54,577 bases of DNA from UBA2231 sp964415175 (lineage in GTDB: Bacteria; Elusimicrobiota; Elusimicrobia; Elusimicrobiales; UBA9959), in the NCBI GenBank assembly GCA_964415175.1, contig CAYPYG010000020.1:1-54577 (forward strand). The letters are read 5' to 3'. The translations under genes and the position numbers were made by a program. Numbering within the stretch: position 1 is the stretch's first letter; each line of letters begins with the position of its first letter. Of the stretch, positions 16,936 to 25,797 are shown in pieces. Below the pieces are notes generated by a model. It did not search any database. It was not told where the DNA came from and was given only the letters and a program-made list of their open reading frames with translations.

Positions 16936-17814
16936 ATGAACAAGAACAAGACGATCTCCTTGCTCCTGGCCTGCGCCGCGCTGGCGGCGGCCGGCTGCGG
17001 CAGCCGCGCCCGGGAGGCGCTGGATTCGCTGGAGAAGGACCGCTTCCTGGTAAAGACCGAGAAGGCGGAAATGCGCCCTCTCGAGGAATACATCCTCCTG
17101 ACCGGGTCCGTGCGGGCCCTGGACGAGGCGACGCTCTACCCGCGGGCGGCCGGCAAGCTGCTGCGCAACCTGCTAAAGGAAGGCGACCCCGTGAGGAAGG
17201 ACGAGGCGGTCGCCCTGGTAGAGCGCGACGAGGTGGGCGTGGTCTACGAACCCGCCCCCGTGCCCTCCACGCTGAGCGGCGTCGTCGGCCGCGTCTACCA
17301 GGACACCGGCGCCAACGTCACCCCGCAGACCCCGATAGCGCTGGTCGTGGACCAGTCCAAGGTCCGCGTGGAGGTGGACGTTCCCGAGAAATATATCGGC
17401 AAAGTGTTCCGCGACCAGGCCGCCAGGATAAAGGTGGACGCCTTCCCGGACCGCTACTTCAACGGCCGGGTCTACCGCGTCAGCCCCGTGGTGGACGCGC
17501 GCTCGCGCAGCACCGTCGTCGAGGTGCTGCTGGACAACGCCGACGGGCGCCTCAAATCCGGCATGTTCGCCGAGGTCAGGCTCATCGTCGCCTCGCGCGG
17601 CTCCGCCGTCTCGGTGCCCTCCGGCGCGGTCCTGCGCGATAACGGCTCGGCCTGGGTCTTCGTCCCGGCCGGCGAAGCGGCGCGCCGGGTCCCGGTGAAG
17701 ACCGGCATCGCGACCGCCGAATACACGCAGGTGGAAGGCGTGAAGGCCGGCGACGAGGTCATCACCTTCGGCCTCTACGGCCTCAAGGACGGCAGCAAAA
17801 TAAAGGTCCACTAA
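16936..17814 (+). CDS. RND efflux membrane-fusion lipoprotein
   Basis: Protein of 292 residues. The leader ends LAAAGC, a lipobox, so it should be lipid-anchored in the periplasm. The core has the usual adaptor order: a biotinyl-lipoyl half (ATLYPRAAGKLLRNLLKEGDPVRKDEAVA), a very short hairpin region, the second lipoyl half (STLSGVVGRVYQDTGANV), a beta-barrel domain (VEVDVPEKYIGKVF), and a membrane-proximal domain. The alpha-hairpin that normally reaches TolC is almost absent, leaving about 15 residues between the lipoyl halves; short-hairpin adaptors are known. AAAGGAAG precedes the ATG. It lies between the TetR-TolC fusion and the RND pump and completes the tripartite complex. Confidence 0.93.
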   Translation: MNKNKTISLLLACAALAAAGCGSRAREALDSLEKDRFLVKTEKAEMRPLEEYILLTGSVRALDEATLYPRAAGKLLRNLLKEGDPVRKDEAVALVERDEVGVVYEPAPVPSTLSGVVGRVYQDTGANVTPQTPIALVVDQSKVRVEVDVPEKYIGKVFRDQAARIKVDAFPDRYFNGRVYRVSPVVDARSRSTVVEVLLDNADGRLKSGMFAEVRLIVASRGSAVSVPSGAVLRDNGSAWVFVPAGEAARRVPVKTGIATAEYTQVEGVKAGDEVITFGLYGLKDGSKIKVH

Positions 17815-17818
17815 AGCC

Positions 17819-20800
17819 ATGAAGATCACCGATCTCTCCATAAAGCGCCCCGTACTGACGACGATGATGATCCTCACCGTCCTGGTGCTGGGCGCGTTCT
17901 CCTATCTCCGCCTGGGCATCGACCTGATGCCGGACGTGGAATTCCCCTTCGTGATGATACAGACCACGCTGCGCGGCGCCGGCCCCGAGGAGATGGAGTC
18001 CTCCGTCACCAAGACCATAGAGGAGGCCGTCAACACCATCTCGGGCATCGAGGACCTCAACTCCACCAGCTACGAGGGCCTCTCGCTGGTCATGATAAAG
18101 TTCGCGCTGGAGAAGAACGGCGACGTGGCCGCGCAGGAGGTGCGCGACAAGGTCAACTCCGTGCTGGCGCAGCTGCCGCAGGGCACCGACCCGCCGGTCA
18201 TAGGCAAGTTCGACATAGGCGCGATGGCCGTGCTCAACGTGGTGGTCTACGGCGACCGGGACCTCATCGAGCTCACCCGCATCGCCAGGGAGAACATCAA
18301 GGAGAACATCGAGACGGTCAGCGGCGTGGGCGCCGCCGACATAGTCGGCGGCCGCGAACGCGAGATCCACATCGTGGTGAACCCGCTCAAGCTCTCGGCC
18401 CTCAACCTCCCCATCAGCCGGGTCAAGGACGCCATCGTCCAGCAGAACATCGAGATCCCCGGCGGCAAGGTCGAGCAGAGGGACAAGGAATACGTCCTGC
18501 GCACGCTCGGCCGCATAGGCGACGCCCGGGAGTTCGGCGGCATCGTCGTCGCCAACATCGACGGCTCCCAGGTCCGCGTCTCGGATATCGGCCGGGTCGA
18601 GGATACAGGCGAGCGCATGGGCACGGCCTCGTTCTACAACGGCCGCCCGTCCGTGACCGTCGTGATAAAGAAACAGTCGGGCACCAACACCGTCGCCGTG
18701 GTGGAGAAGATAAAGGAGCGCCTCGCCGAGATAGAGAGCACGCTGCCGCCGGGGGTGAAGACCACCGTGGTCGGCGACCAGAGCGTCTTCATCAGGGAAT
18801 CGGTGCACAGCGTGACCGAGCACCTGGTGCTGGGCGCGATCTTCGCCGCGCTGATGGTGCTGGTCTTCCTGGGCGACTACCGCTCCACGCTGATCTCCTC
18901 GCTGGCGATACCGACCTCGCTGATAGGCACCTTCTTCTTCATGCAGGCGGCGGGTTTCACGATAAACGTCATGACCCTGCTCGGCCTGACCATAGCGGTG
19001 GGCATCGTGGTCGACGACGCCATCGTCATGCTCGAGAACATCTACCGGCACATGGAGGAGCACAAGATGAGCCCGCTCAAGGCGGCGCTCGACGGCTCAA
19101 GGGAGATCGCCTTCGCGGTCGTGGCCATGTCGGCCGCGCTGCTGGTCATCTTCGTGCCGCTGGCCTACATGGGCGGCATCATCGGCCGCTTCCTCAAGAG
19201 CTACGGCCTGACCATAGCCTTCGCCGTAGCTTTGAGCGTCTTCGTCGCGCTGACGCTGACCCCCATGCTCTGCTCGCTGTTCCTGAAGGTCAGGCCCGGC
19301 GCCAAGAACCGCCTGGAGCGGTTCACCGACCGCGTCAACGAGGCTCTGGCCTCGCGCTACATCGCCATGCTCGAATGGGCGCTGGCGCACAGGCGCCGCA
19401 TGGTCGTCTTCGCGGGCGCGGTGATAATCTCGATGATACCGCTGTTCCTGTTCCTGGGCAAGGACTTCATGCCGGCCGACGACACGGGCATGTACCAGAT
19501 CAACGTGACCGCGCCCGAGGGCACGAGCCTGGGCAGGATGAAGGAGCTCTTCGCCCAGATCGAGACCGAAACGCGCCAGCTGCCGCACGTAAAGAGCATA
19601 CTCTCCTCGATAGGCACCGGCACCGGCGGCCATTTCGGCGGCTCGTCCGCCAACGAGGGCTATATCCTGGTCGAGCTCGACGACCTGGACGACCGCGACC
19701 TGCCGATGACGGACCTCATGCTGGCCTCGCGCGAGATGATGTCCAAGTACACGGGGCTGCGCGTGTCGGTCATGCCGGCCGGCGGCTTCGGCGGCGGCGA
19801 CGCGGAACTGATGTTCAACATCTCCGGGCCGGACCTCGGGAAGCTGGAGGAATATTCCAACGCCGTGGCCGCCCGCCTGCGGGAAATTAAAGGCGCGGTG
19901 GACGTGGACACCAGCTTCTCCTACGCCAAGCCCGAGTACCGGGTGGAGATAGACCGCGGCCGCGCGCACGACCTGGGCGTCAAGGTGCAGGACATAGCGA
20001 CCTCGCTGCGCACGCTGGTCGGCGGCGAGGAGGACATCACCAAGTTCAAGGAGGGCGACGACCTCTACCAGGTGCGGCTGCGCGCGGAGGAGGACTTCCG
20101 CGACCGCAAGGAGGCCATCGAGGCGCTGATGGTGCCGGCCGGAGACGGCCGCGTCACGCGCCTCGACAACGTGGCGCGCGTGAACGAGGGCGTCGGCCCC
20201 ACGCAGATAGCGCGCTACAACCGCCAGCGCAACGTGCAGGTCACGGCGAACGTGGACGGCATCCCGGTCAACCGGCTGCTGGCCGAGGCGCAGAAGGCGT
20301 TCGACGCACTGGGCGCGCCGCCGGAGTACAAGGCCGGCGTCTACGGCCGGGCCAAGGAACTGGGCAACATGTTAAAGGAGTTCGGCGTCGCCTTCGCGCT
20401 GGCCTTCGTCTTCATCTACATCGTGCTGGCCAGCCAGTTCGAGAGTTTCGTCTACCCGGTGTCCATCATGATCGTGCTGCCGCTGACCATCCCGTTCGCG
20501 ATCATCTCGCTGTTCCTGACCGGACAGAACCTGACGCTGTTCAGCATCATGGGCATGTTCATGCTCTTCGGCATCGTGACCAAGAACTCCATCCTGCAGG
20601 TGGACTACACCAACACGCTGCGCGCCAAGGGCATGCCCCGCCACCAGGCGATGATAGAGGCCAACCGCACCCGGCTGCGCCCTATCCTCATGACCACGCT
20701 GACGCTGATCGCGGGCATGGTCCCGACGGCGCTGGGCACGGGCGCGGGCTCGGGCACCCGCCGCACGATGGCGATGGTCATCATAGGCGGCCAGACGCTG

Positions 20801-20908
20801 TCGCTGCTCATCACGCTGCTGATGACGCCCGTCACCTACGCTTATATGGACGACTTCCAGGAATGGGCCCGCGGGAAACTGGGGCTCAAGGCCCGGGAAA
20901 CGGCCTGA
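17819..20908 (+). CDS. RND-family efflux transporter (HAE1/AcrB-like)
   Basis: Protein of 1029 residues, the standard length for inner-membrane RND exporters. It begins KITDLSIKRPVLTTMM, the typical amphipathic start before TM1, followed by the large periplasmic porter loop, TM2-6 with the GIVVDDAIVMLENIYRHME proton-relay motif containing paired aspartates, a second porter loop, and TM8-12 with FGIVTKNSILQVDYTN. Two halves are internally homologous. It exports hydrophobic or toxic compounds with proton antiport, working with the upstream adaptor and TolC part. It starts four bases after the adaptor stop, so it is translationally coupled. The gene ends two bases from the convergent phospholipase-like gene, with no terminator between them. 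Confidence 0.97.
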   Translation: MKITDLSIKRPVLTTMMILTVLVLGAFSYLRLGIDLMPDVEFPFVMIQTTLRGAGPEEMESSVTKTIEEAVNTISGIEDLNSTSYEGLSLVMIKFALEKNGDVAAQEVRDKVNSVLAQLPQGTDPPVIGKFDIGAMAVLNVVVYGDRDLIELTRIARENIKENIETVSGVGAADIVGGREREIHIVVNPLKLSALNLPISRVKDAIVQQNIEIPGGKVEQRDKEYVLRTLGRIGDAREFGGIVVANIDGSQVRVSDIGRVEDTGERMGTASFYNGRPSVTVVIKKQSGTNTVAVVEKIKERLAEIESTLPPGVKTTVVGDQSVFIRESVHSVTEHLVLGAIFAALMVLVFLGDYRSTLISSLAIPTSLIGTFFFMQAAGFTINVMTLLGLTIAVGIVVDDAIVMLENIYRHMEEHKMSPLKAALDGSREIAFAVVAMSAALLVIFVPLAYMGGIIGRFLKSYGLTIAFAVALSVFVALTLTPMLCSLFLKVRPGAKNRLERFTDRVNEALASRYIAMLEWALAHRRRMVVFAGAVIISMIPLFLFLGKDFMPADDTGMYQINVTAPEGTSLGRMKELFAQIETETRQLPHVKSILSSIGTGTGGHFGGSSANEGYILVELDDLDDRDLPMTDLMLASREMMSKYTGLRVSVMPAGGFGGGDAELMFNISGPDLGKLEEYSNAVAARLREIKGAVDVDTSFSYAKPEYRVEIDRGRAHDLGVKVQDIATSLRTLVGGEEDITKFKEGDDLYQVRLRAEEDFRDRKEAIEALMVPAGDGRVTRLDNVARVNEGVGPTQIARYNRQRNVQVTANVDGIPVNRLLAEAQKAFDALGAPPEYKAGVYGRAKELGNMLKEFGVAFALAFVFIYIVLASQFESFVYPVSIMIVLPLTIPFAIISLFLTGQNLTLFSIMGMFMLFGIVTKNSILQVDYTNTLRAKGMPRHQAMIEANRTRLRPILMTTLTLIAGMVPTALGTGAGSGTRRTMAMVIIGGQTLSLLITLLMTPVTYAYMDDFQEWARGKLGLKARETA

Positions 20909-20910
20909 CC

Positions 20911-22254
20911 TTATTCCTCTTCCTGCGGGGGCTGCGCCGAGAACGAGGCCATCTCCTCGGCGGTGGGGACCAGCGCGGCGCCGAAGACCTCGTCGAAATG
21001 ACCGGAGAACGCGGAAACGTATTCCGGGGCCGCGGTATAGTACATGTTCTCGAAATTATTGGCCTGGGCGTTGACGGACCAGTTGAAGGAACCGGTCATC
21101 AGCAGCTTGCCGTCGAAGACCGCGTACTTGTGATGCATGACGCCGCGGCCGTCCTGGCCGCGCGACCAGCGGAACTTCACGCCGTTCTCCGCCAGGTAGG
21201 AGGTCATATCGGACTGGCTGGCCTGCACGCGGTCGGTGACGACCTCCACTTCCACGCCCCGCTTCCTCGCCTCCACGAGGGCCTCGCCTATCGAGGACGA
21301 ATAAAAACTGAACACGGCGGCCTTTATGCTGCGCCTGGCGAAGCGCGCGGCCGTTATGATGTCCGCCTCGGTGCGGCCGGACGGCGAGAAGGAATAGCCG
21401 GGCAGCATGGCGCCGTTGAAGTAAACGGGCCTGGAACGGTCCTCCGGCGGCGGGCCGAAATGGTCCTGTGAATAGTTAGGGCCGGGACCTTCCGAGGGAG
21501 CGCGGGTGAACCGCCACATCCAGTCGAAGTACCTGACGTAGCCGTCCACGGCGCTTTCGTCCCTTATGAAAACTATGTTCTCGTGATTGGCGCCGTCGGC
21601 CGTAAGCGCCCAGTTGAAGGAACCGGCCGAGACCAGCTTCCCGTCGTATACGCCCAGCTTGTTGTGCATGATGCCGTAGGAGCCGGCGCCGCGCAGCGTG
21701 CGCACCTCCACCCCTCCGTCCATCAGCGCCCTGAGCTCCTCGCTGACCTTGGTGCCCAGCGCGTGAGTCTCGTTGGAAATGACGCGCACTTTCACCCCGC
21801 GCTTATGGGCGTCGAGCAGCGCCGCCGCCACGCGCGGCAGCGTGAACCCGTACACGGCGACGTCCGCGGTCTCGCGGCAGGAATAGACCGCGGAAGCGAG
21901 GAGGGCCTCCACGTCGGCGGAGACGGAGAAAGCGAAGGACGGTATGGCGGCGACGGGGATGGTCGAGGCCTGCGGCGCCGGCGCGGAAGGCGGCTGGGCC
22001 GGCTGGAGGGGTTGCGGCGCGGCCGGCGGGACCTGGGGCGGCTGCGCGGGCTGCAGCGGTATGGCCGGGGCCGGGACGGGGCCGCCCGTTATCTGCGGGG
22101 GCGCCGGGACGGCGGGCGGCGGCGGCAACTGGCCCATATCGCCGGGCGTCGGCATGGGCGGCAGTTCCGGCAACGCCCGCTGCGCGAAGACCGTCAGGGG
22201 GAGCGCGGCCAGCAGCAACGCGAAAACGGGGCCCTTAAGGTATCTTATACCCAT
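20911..22254 (-). CDS. Secreted phospholipase D-like protein with two HKD motifs
   Basis: From the ATG at 22254 the protein has 447 residues. A signal peptide (about 1-24, ending VFAQ) is followed by a roughly 90-residue linker rich in Pro, Ala and Gln, then two PLD domains. Each carries the HxKxxxxD catalytic motif: MHNKLGVYDGKLVSAGSFNW and MHHKYAVFDGKLLMTGSFNW. PLD enzymes hydrolyse or transfer phosphodiester bonds in lipids or nucleic acids; exported two-domain members often resemble cardiolipin synthases or nucleases, and I cannot choose between them. The Pro-rich linker suggests it spans the wall or a complex. In-frame starts at 22272 and further upstream exist; the GATAAT box at 22266-22261 puts the transcript start on the ATG chosen. 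Confidence 0.87.
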   Translation of the reverse strand: MGIRYLKGPVFALLLAALPLTVFAQRALPELPPMPTPGDMGQLPPPPAVPAPPQITGGPVPAPAIPLQPAQPPQVPPAAPQPLQPAQPPSAPAPQASTIPVAAIPSFAFSVSADVEALLASAVYSCRETADVAVYGFTLPRVAAALLDAHKRGVKVRVISNETHALGTKVSEELRALMDGGVEVRTLRGAGSYGIMHNKLGVYDGKLVSAGSFNWALTADGANHENIVFIRDESAVDGYVRYFDWMWRFTRAPSEGPGPNYSQDHFGPPPEDRSRPVYFNGAMLPGYSFSPSGRTEADIITAARFARRSIKAAVFSFYSSSIGEALVEARKRGVEVEVVTDRVQASQSDMTSYLAENGVKFRWSRGQDGRGVMHHKYAVFDGKLLMTGSFNWSVNAQANNFENMYYTAAPEYVSAFSGHFDEVFGAALVPTAEEMASFSAQPPQEEE

Positions 22255-22518
22255 CGGTATATTATCGGTCATGGCGCCCTGCGCCGCCAGAAGCGAAAGG
22301 CCTATCCCGGCACTAGGCCCCCGGCCCGCCATTTGAGCGATTTATAGGGGGACAATGGGGGTGGCGGCGGATTCGCGGAGAAAAACCGTCCGGAGCCGCG
22401 AGCTTGCGTAAGCGCGAGCGGCGAGAGTCGGAAGGGCGAGCACGGTGTGCGAGACCCTGTTTTTTCGGAGCGAACCGCCGACAGGACCCCGATGGTTATT
22501 CCTATTGGAAGCCTGAGG
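22255..22518. other. Intergenic region between the PLD-like and glycogen synthase genes
   Basis: 264 bases without a credible gene. It holds the -10 box GATAAT (22266-22261, minus) for the PLD-like gene and a GC-rich stretch at about 22395-22430 able to form a small hairpin around GCTTGCGTAAGC. I see no known RNA or mobile-element signature in it. Confidence 0.4.
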
Positions 22519-23976
22519 CTACAGCTGCTTTTTCTGCCAGGCGATGCTGAAGAGCTTGAGGTAGTCGGCCGCGGAGCGGTTCCAGGAATAGTCGCCCTTC
22601 ATCGCGTTCTTGACCATGGAGGCCCAGAGGTCGCGCCACTTGAACATGGAGACGATGTGCCCCAGTATGGAGCGCAGCTGCCCCGCGTCCGGCGCGTCTA
22701 TCGCGAAACCGTTGGAATCCTTGGGCTCGCCGTTGTAGTTCACGGTGTCCTTGAGCCCTCCCGTGCGCGTGACCACCGGCAGCGAGCCGTAGCGCATCGA
22801 GATCATCTGGCTGAGCCCGCAGGGCTCGAACCGCGACGGCATCAGGAAGATGTCGGTGCCCGCGTAGATCTTGTGGGCGAAACCCTCGTCGAAACCCTGC
22901 TTGAAATAGACGCGGCCGGGATTGGCCTCGGCCAGCCGCTTGAAACCTTCGGTAAGCCCCGGGTCGCCGACGCCCAGCACCACCAGCTGCATATGCTCCA
23001 GGAACCCCGGGACGGTCTCCAGAATGAGGTCCAGGCCTTTCTGACTGTCCAGGCGCGAGACCACGCCCGCGACCACCAGGTTCTTGTCCTGCTCCAGGCC
23101 GCACTCCGCCTGCAGGGCCTTCTTGCAGGCCGCCTTGCCGCGAGCGCAGCTCCTGAAGTCGTAGCCGCGCTCGATGAAAGTATCGGTGGCCGGGTCCCAG
23201 ATCTCCTCGTCGATGCCGTTGATGATGCCGAAGAGGTCGGACGAGCGGTGGCGCAGCACGCCTTCGAGGCCCTTGCCGAAATCGGGCAGATGCTGTATCT
23301 CGGCCGCGTAGGTCGGGCTGACCGTGGTGACGGTGTCGGCCAGCGCTATGCCCGCCTTGAGGAAGTTAACGCCGCCGTAGAACTCCAGCCGCTCCGGCGT
23401 GAAATCGGTCCAGCTGAAGCCGGCCTTGAGGAAGGTCTCGCGGCCGAACATCCCCTGGTAGGCGATATTGTGTATCGTGAACATCGTCGCCGTCTTGGCG
23501 TAGAAGGAATCGATCAGGTACGAGGTCCTGAGGTAGGCCGGGACCAGGCCGGTCTGCCAGTCGTGGCAATGCACGACGTCGGGCTTGAAGCCGATGAACT
23601 TGGCCCCCTCCAGCACCGCGCGCGAGAAGAAGATGAACCGCTCGTCGTTGTCCTCGAAGTCGCCGTGCGCCGTGCGGTAGAGGCCCGGCCTGTCGAAGTA
23701 TTTCTGGTTCTCCACGAAGTAGACGCTCACCTTGCCCCACTGCACGTGGCTGAGCGTGGCCGTCTCCATGCGCCCGCCGACGGGGATCAGGAAGTTCCCC
23801 CCGACGGCCCTGAAAGAGAAGGCGCCGCCGCCGATATTGCGGTAGCGCGGCAGGAACAGCGCCACCTCGTTGCCCTCGGCCCGGGCGAAGACCTGGGCCA
23901 GCGCCCCGGCCACGTCGCCGAGACCGCCGGTCTTGCAGAAAGGAAAAGCTTCGCTGGAGGCGACCAGTATCTTCAT
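22519..23976 (-). CDS. glgA: Glycogen (starch) synthase, GT5
   Basis: Protein of 485 residues, normal for bacterial GlgA. It transfers glucose from a nucleotide sugar (usually ADP-glucose) to the end of an alpha-1,4-glucan. Motifs: KTGGLGDVAGAL near residue 15, which binds the ADP phosphate; HCHDWQTGLVPAYL; TIHNIAYQGMF; NGIDEEIWDP; SRLDSQKGLDL; and the C-terminal SRFEPCGLSQMISMRYG followed by TRTGGLKDTV. AAGGATG precedes the ATG. It starts four bases after the stop of galT, so sugar-phosphate and glycogen metabolism are coupled. No glgC or glgB is in the window. Confidence 0.96.
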   Translation of the reverse strand: MKILVASSEAFPFCKTGGLGDVAGALAQVFARAEGNEVALFLPRYRNIGGGAFSFRAVGGNFLIPVGGRMETATLSHVQWGKVSVYFVENQKYFDRPGLYRTAHGDFEDNDERFIFFSRAVLEGAKFIGFKPDVVHCHDWQTGLVPAYLRTSYLIDSFYAKTATMFTIHNIAYQGMFGRETFLKAGFSWTDFTPERLEFYGGVNFLKAGIALADTVTTVSPTYAAEIQHLPDFGKGLEGVLRHRSSDLFGIINGIDEEIWDPATDTFIERGYDFRSCARGKAACKKALQAECGLEQDKNLVVAGVVSRLDSQKGLDLILETVPGFLEHMQLVVLGVGDPGLTEGFKRLAEANPGRVYFKQGFDEGFAHKIYAGTDIFLMPSRFEPCGLSQMISMRYGSLPVVTRTGGLKDTVNYNGEPKDSNGFAIDAPDAGQLRSILGHIVSMFKWRDLWASMVKNAMKGDYSWNRSAADYLKLFSIAWQKKQL

Positions 23977-23980
23977 ATGT

Positions 23981-24973
23981 TCATCCTTTGTATTTTCTGC
24001 CGCTGCGGAGCGTCTCCGCGGCTTCCTCCGGGGAGACGGTGTTGATATAGAAGCCGGTGCCCCATTCGAAACCGGCCACGTGGGCCAGTTTGGGCATGAT
24101 CTCTATGTGCCAGTGGTAATGCGCCGCGGAAGGCGCGTGCACCGGCGTCGTGTGGATGATGAGGTTGTAGGCCAGGTCGTCCACCGAGCCGGAGAGCATC
24201 GAAAGGACCTTCTTCAGGACCGAGGCCAGCGCCGGCACGTCCCCGGGCGGGAGCGCCTCGAAATGGCTGGCGTGCGCCACGGGCATGATCCAGGTCTCGA
24301 AAGAGAAGCGGCTGGCGTAAGGGGCGATGGCGACGAAAGGGCCTTCGCGCAGGATCAGCCGCCGGCCGCTCCCCAGTTCCGCCGCGGCCATGTCGCAGAA
24401 CACGCAGGAGCCCCGTTCCGACATGTACTTGGCCGCGCCCTCTATCTCCTGCGAAAGGCGCGTCGGGACCATCGGCATTCCGACCAGCTGCGAATGCGGG
24501 TGCGAAAGGCTGGCCCCGGCGTTGCGGCCGTGGTTCTTGAAGATCATCACGTACTTGATGCGCGGGTCCGACTTGAGGGCCCGCACCCTGTCGATGTAAA
24601 CGGAAAGGACGTCGGCGATATCGGCCTCGGGCATCCTGTCCATGTGCAGACCGTGCCCGGGGGTCTCGATTATGACCTCGTGTATGCCCAGGCCTTCTTC
24701 GCTCTGGTAGGGGCCGGTCTCGCCGCAGCGCGGGGCGGGGTCCGGAGTAAGCGCGGGATACTTGTTGGAGACGACGCGGATCTTCCACTTGCCGTCGGGG
24801 CCGAGGCGCTCGCAGACCGTGGGAGGGGTCTGGCCTTCGCGGCCGGGGCAGAAGGGGCAGTTGGCGGAAGTGGCCGTGTTCGGCGGCAGCGTGAACTCGT
24901 TGGGGCGGCGGCCCCTCTCGGAGGCGATTATCACCCACTGGCCGAAAACGGGATCCTTTCTTATTTCAGGCAT
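23981..24973 (-). CDS. galT: Galactose-1-phosphate uridylyltransferase
   Basis: Protein of 330 residues in the GalT class I/HIT superfamily. It swaps UMP between UDP-glucose and galactose-1-phosphate, or a related nucleotidyl transfer. Visible features: the zinc-binding CPFC at about residue 39, SNKYPAL, the active-site SHPHSQ with the nucleophilic His in HPH, a second CVFC pair, and HYHWHIEIMP near the C-terminus, which normally holds the second metal site. It forms a pair with glgA, suggesting use of sugar-phosphates for glycogen. ADP-glucose phosphorylase is a close relative in the same family and would fit the glgA neighbour; I cannot separate them by eye. A terminator-like hairpin ends six bases before the ATG. 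Confidence 0.9.
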   Translation of the reverse strand: MPEIRKDPVFGQWVIIASERGRRPNEFTLPPNTATSANCPFCPGREGQTPPTVCERLGPDGKWKIRVVSNKYPALTPDPAPRCGETGPYQSEEGLGIHEVIIETPGHGLHMDRMPEADIADVLSVYIDRVRALKSDPRIKYVMIFKNHGRNAGASLSHPHSQLVGMPMVPTRLSQEIEGAAKYMSERGSCVFCDMAAAELGSGRRLILREGPFVAIAPYASRFSFETWIMPVAHASHFEALPPGDVPALASVLKKVLSMLSGSVDDLAYNLIIHTTPVHAPSAAHYHWHIEIMPKLAHVAGFEWGTGFYINTVSPEEAAETLRSGRKYKG

Positions 24974-24978
24974 AGGTC

Positions 24979-25005
24979 AAAAAAGCGCCGGCGGACCGCG
25001 GCCGG
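24979..25005 (-). terminator. Intrinsic terminator between scpB and galT
   Basis: On the minus strand, CCGGC and GCCGG pair around an eight-base loop and are followed by CG-C and six T. It ends about six bases before the galT ATG, leaving no room for a normal ribosome site. Confidence 0.6.
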
Positions 25006-25012
25006 GACCGGT

Positions 25013-25789
25013 TCAATCGCCGGTCTTCGGCCCGCCGTCCTCCGTCTCCGCGGCGGGAACTTCGGTCTCGGCGGCGGTCGTGACCGGCTCCGCGGCTTCG
25101 GCCTCCGGCGCGGACGGCAGGGCGTCCCCGGCGGGGGCGGCGGGGGCGGGAGAGTCGAACTCGGCCCCTTCGTCGGTCTCGACGGGCCTCTCGAGCGCCG
25201 GCAGCGGGAAATCGCCTTCGAGCGGCAGCGGCGGCTGTTCGTCGGCGCCGGCCGGCACTTCCTTGGGCTCCGGCACTATGCTCTCCAGCCTGGGCAGGGA
25301 GTCCAGCGAGGCCAGGCCGAACTGGCGCAGGAACTCGTCGGTGGTGCCGTAGAGCAGCGGACGGCCCACGGTCTCCTTGCGGCCCACCACGGTGACCAGC
25401 TTGCGCTCGATGAGCGTCTCCAGCGGGCCGATGACCTCGACGCCGCGCACGGCCTCTATCTCGGCGCGGGTTATCGGCTGCTTGTAGGCGATGATCGTGA
25501 GCGTCTCGAGCGCGGCCGTGGAAAGGCGCACCGTCATCCGGCTGTGGTAGAGTTTGCGCACCCAGAAGCCCAAGTCGGGATCGGTGCCGAGCTGGAAGCC
25601 GCCGGCCACCTCCATCACGCGCAGCGCGCGGCCCTCGCGGACATAATCCCCGCGCAGGGCCTCTATGGCGGCGGCGACGCGGGCCTCGTCCTTGACCTCG
25701 CAGACCTGCGCCAGGCGCTCCGGCGGCAGCGGGTGGTCGGTTATGAAAAGGAGGGTCTCGATGATTCTTTTGAGCTGGGTATCTTCCAT
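25013..25789 (-). CDS. scpB: Segregation and condensation protein ScpB
   Basis: From the ATG at 25789 (GAGGA upstream) the protein has 258 residues. Residues 1-165 carry the two winged-helix domains of ScpB: LKRIIETLLFITDHPLPPERLAQV, then LSTAALETLTIIAYKQPITRAEIE, and VRGVEVIGPLETLIERKLV, followed by GRPLLYGTTDEFLRQFGL. ScpB dimers bind ScpA and with SMC form the bacterial condensin. The last 90 residues are Pro/Glu/Ala-rich and disordered, a lineage-specific tail. The start is eight bases after the scpA stop. The frame extends upstream into scpA, but the conserved N-terminus begins at this ATG. Confidence 0.96.
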   Translation of the reverse strand: MEDTQLKRIIETLLFITDHPLPPERLAQVCEVKDEARVAAAIEALRGDYVREGRALRVMEVAGGFQLGTDPDLGFWVRKLYHSRMTVRLSTAALETLTIIAYKQPITRAEIEAVRGVEVIGPLETLIERKLVTVVGRKETVGRPLLYGTTDEFLRQFGLASLDSLPRLESIVPEPKEVPAGADEQPPLPLEGDFPLPALERPVETDEGAEFDSPAPAAPAGDALPSAPEAEAAEPVTTAAETEVPAAETEDGGPKTGD

Positions 25790-25797
25790 AAATTCCT

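Noticed and set aside
14214..17093. 959-codon minus-strand open frame opposite the TetR and TolC genes
   Set aside because: Shadow of clearly homologous plus-strand genes; no start signal or domain.
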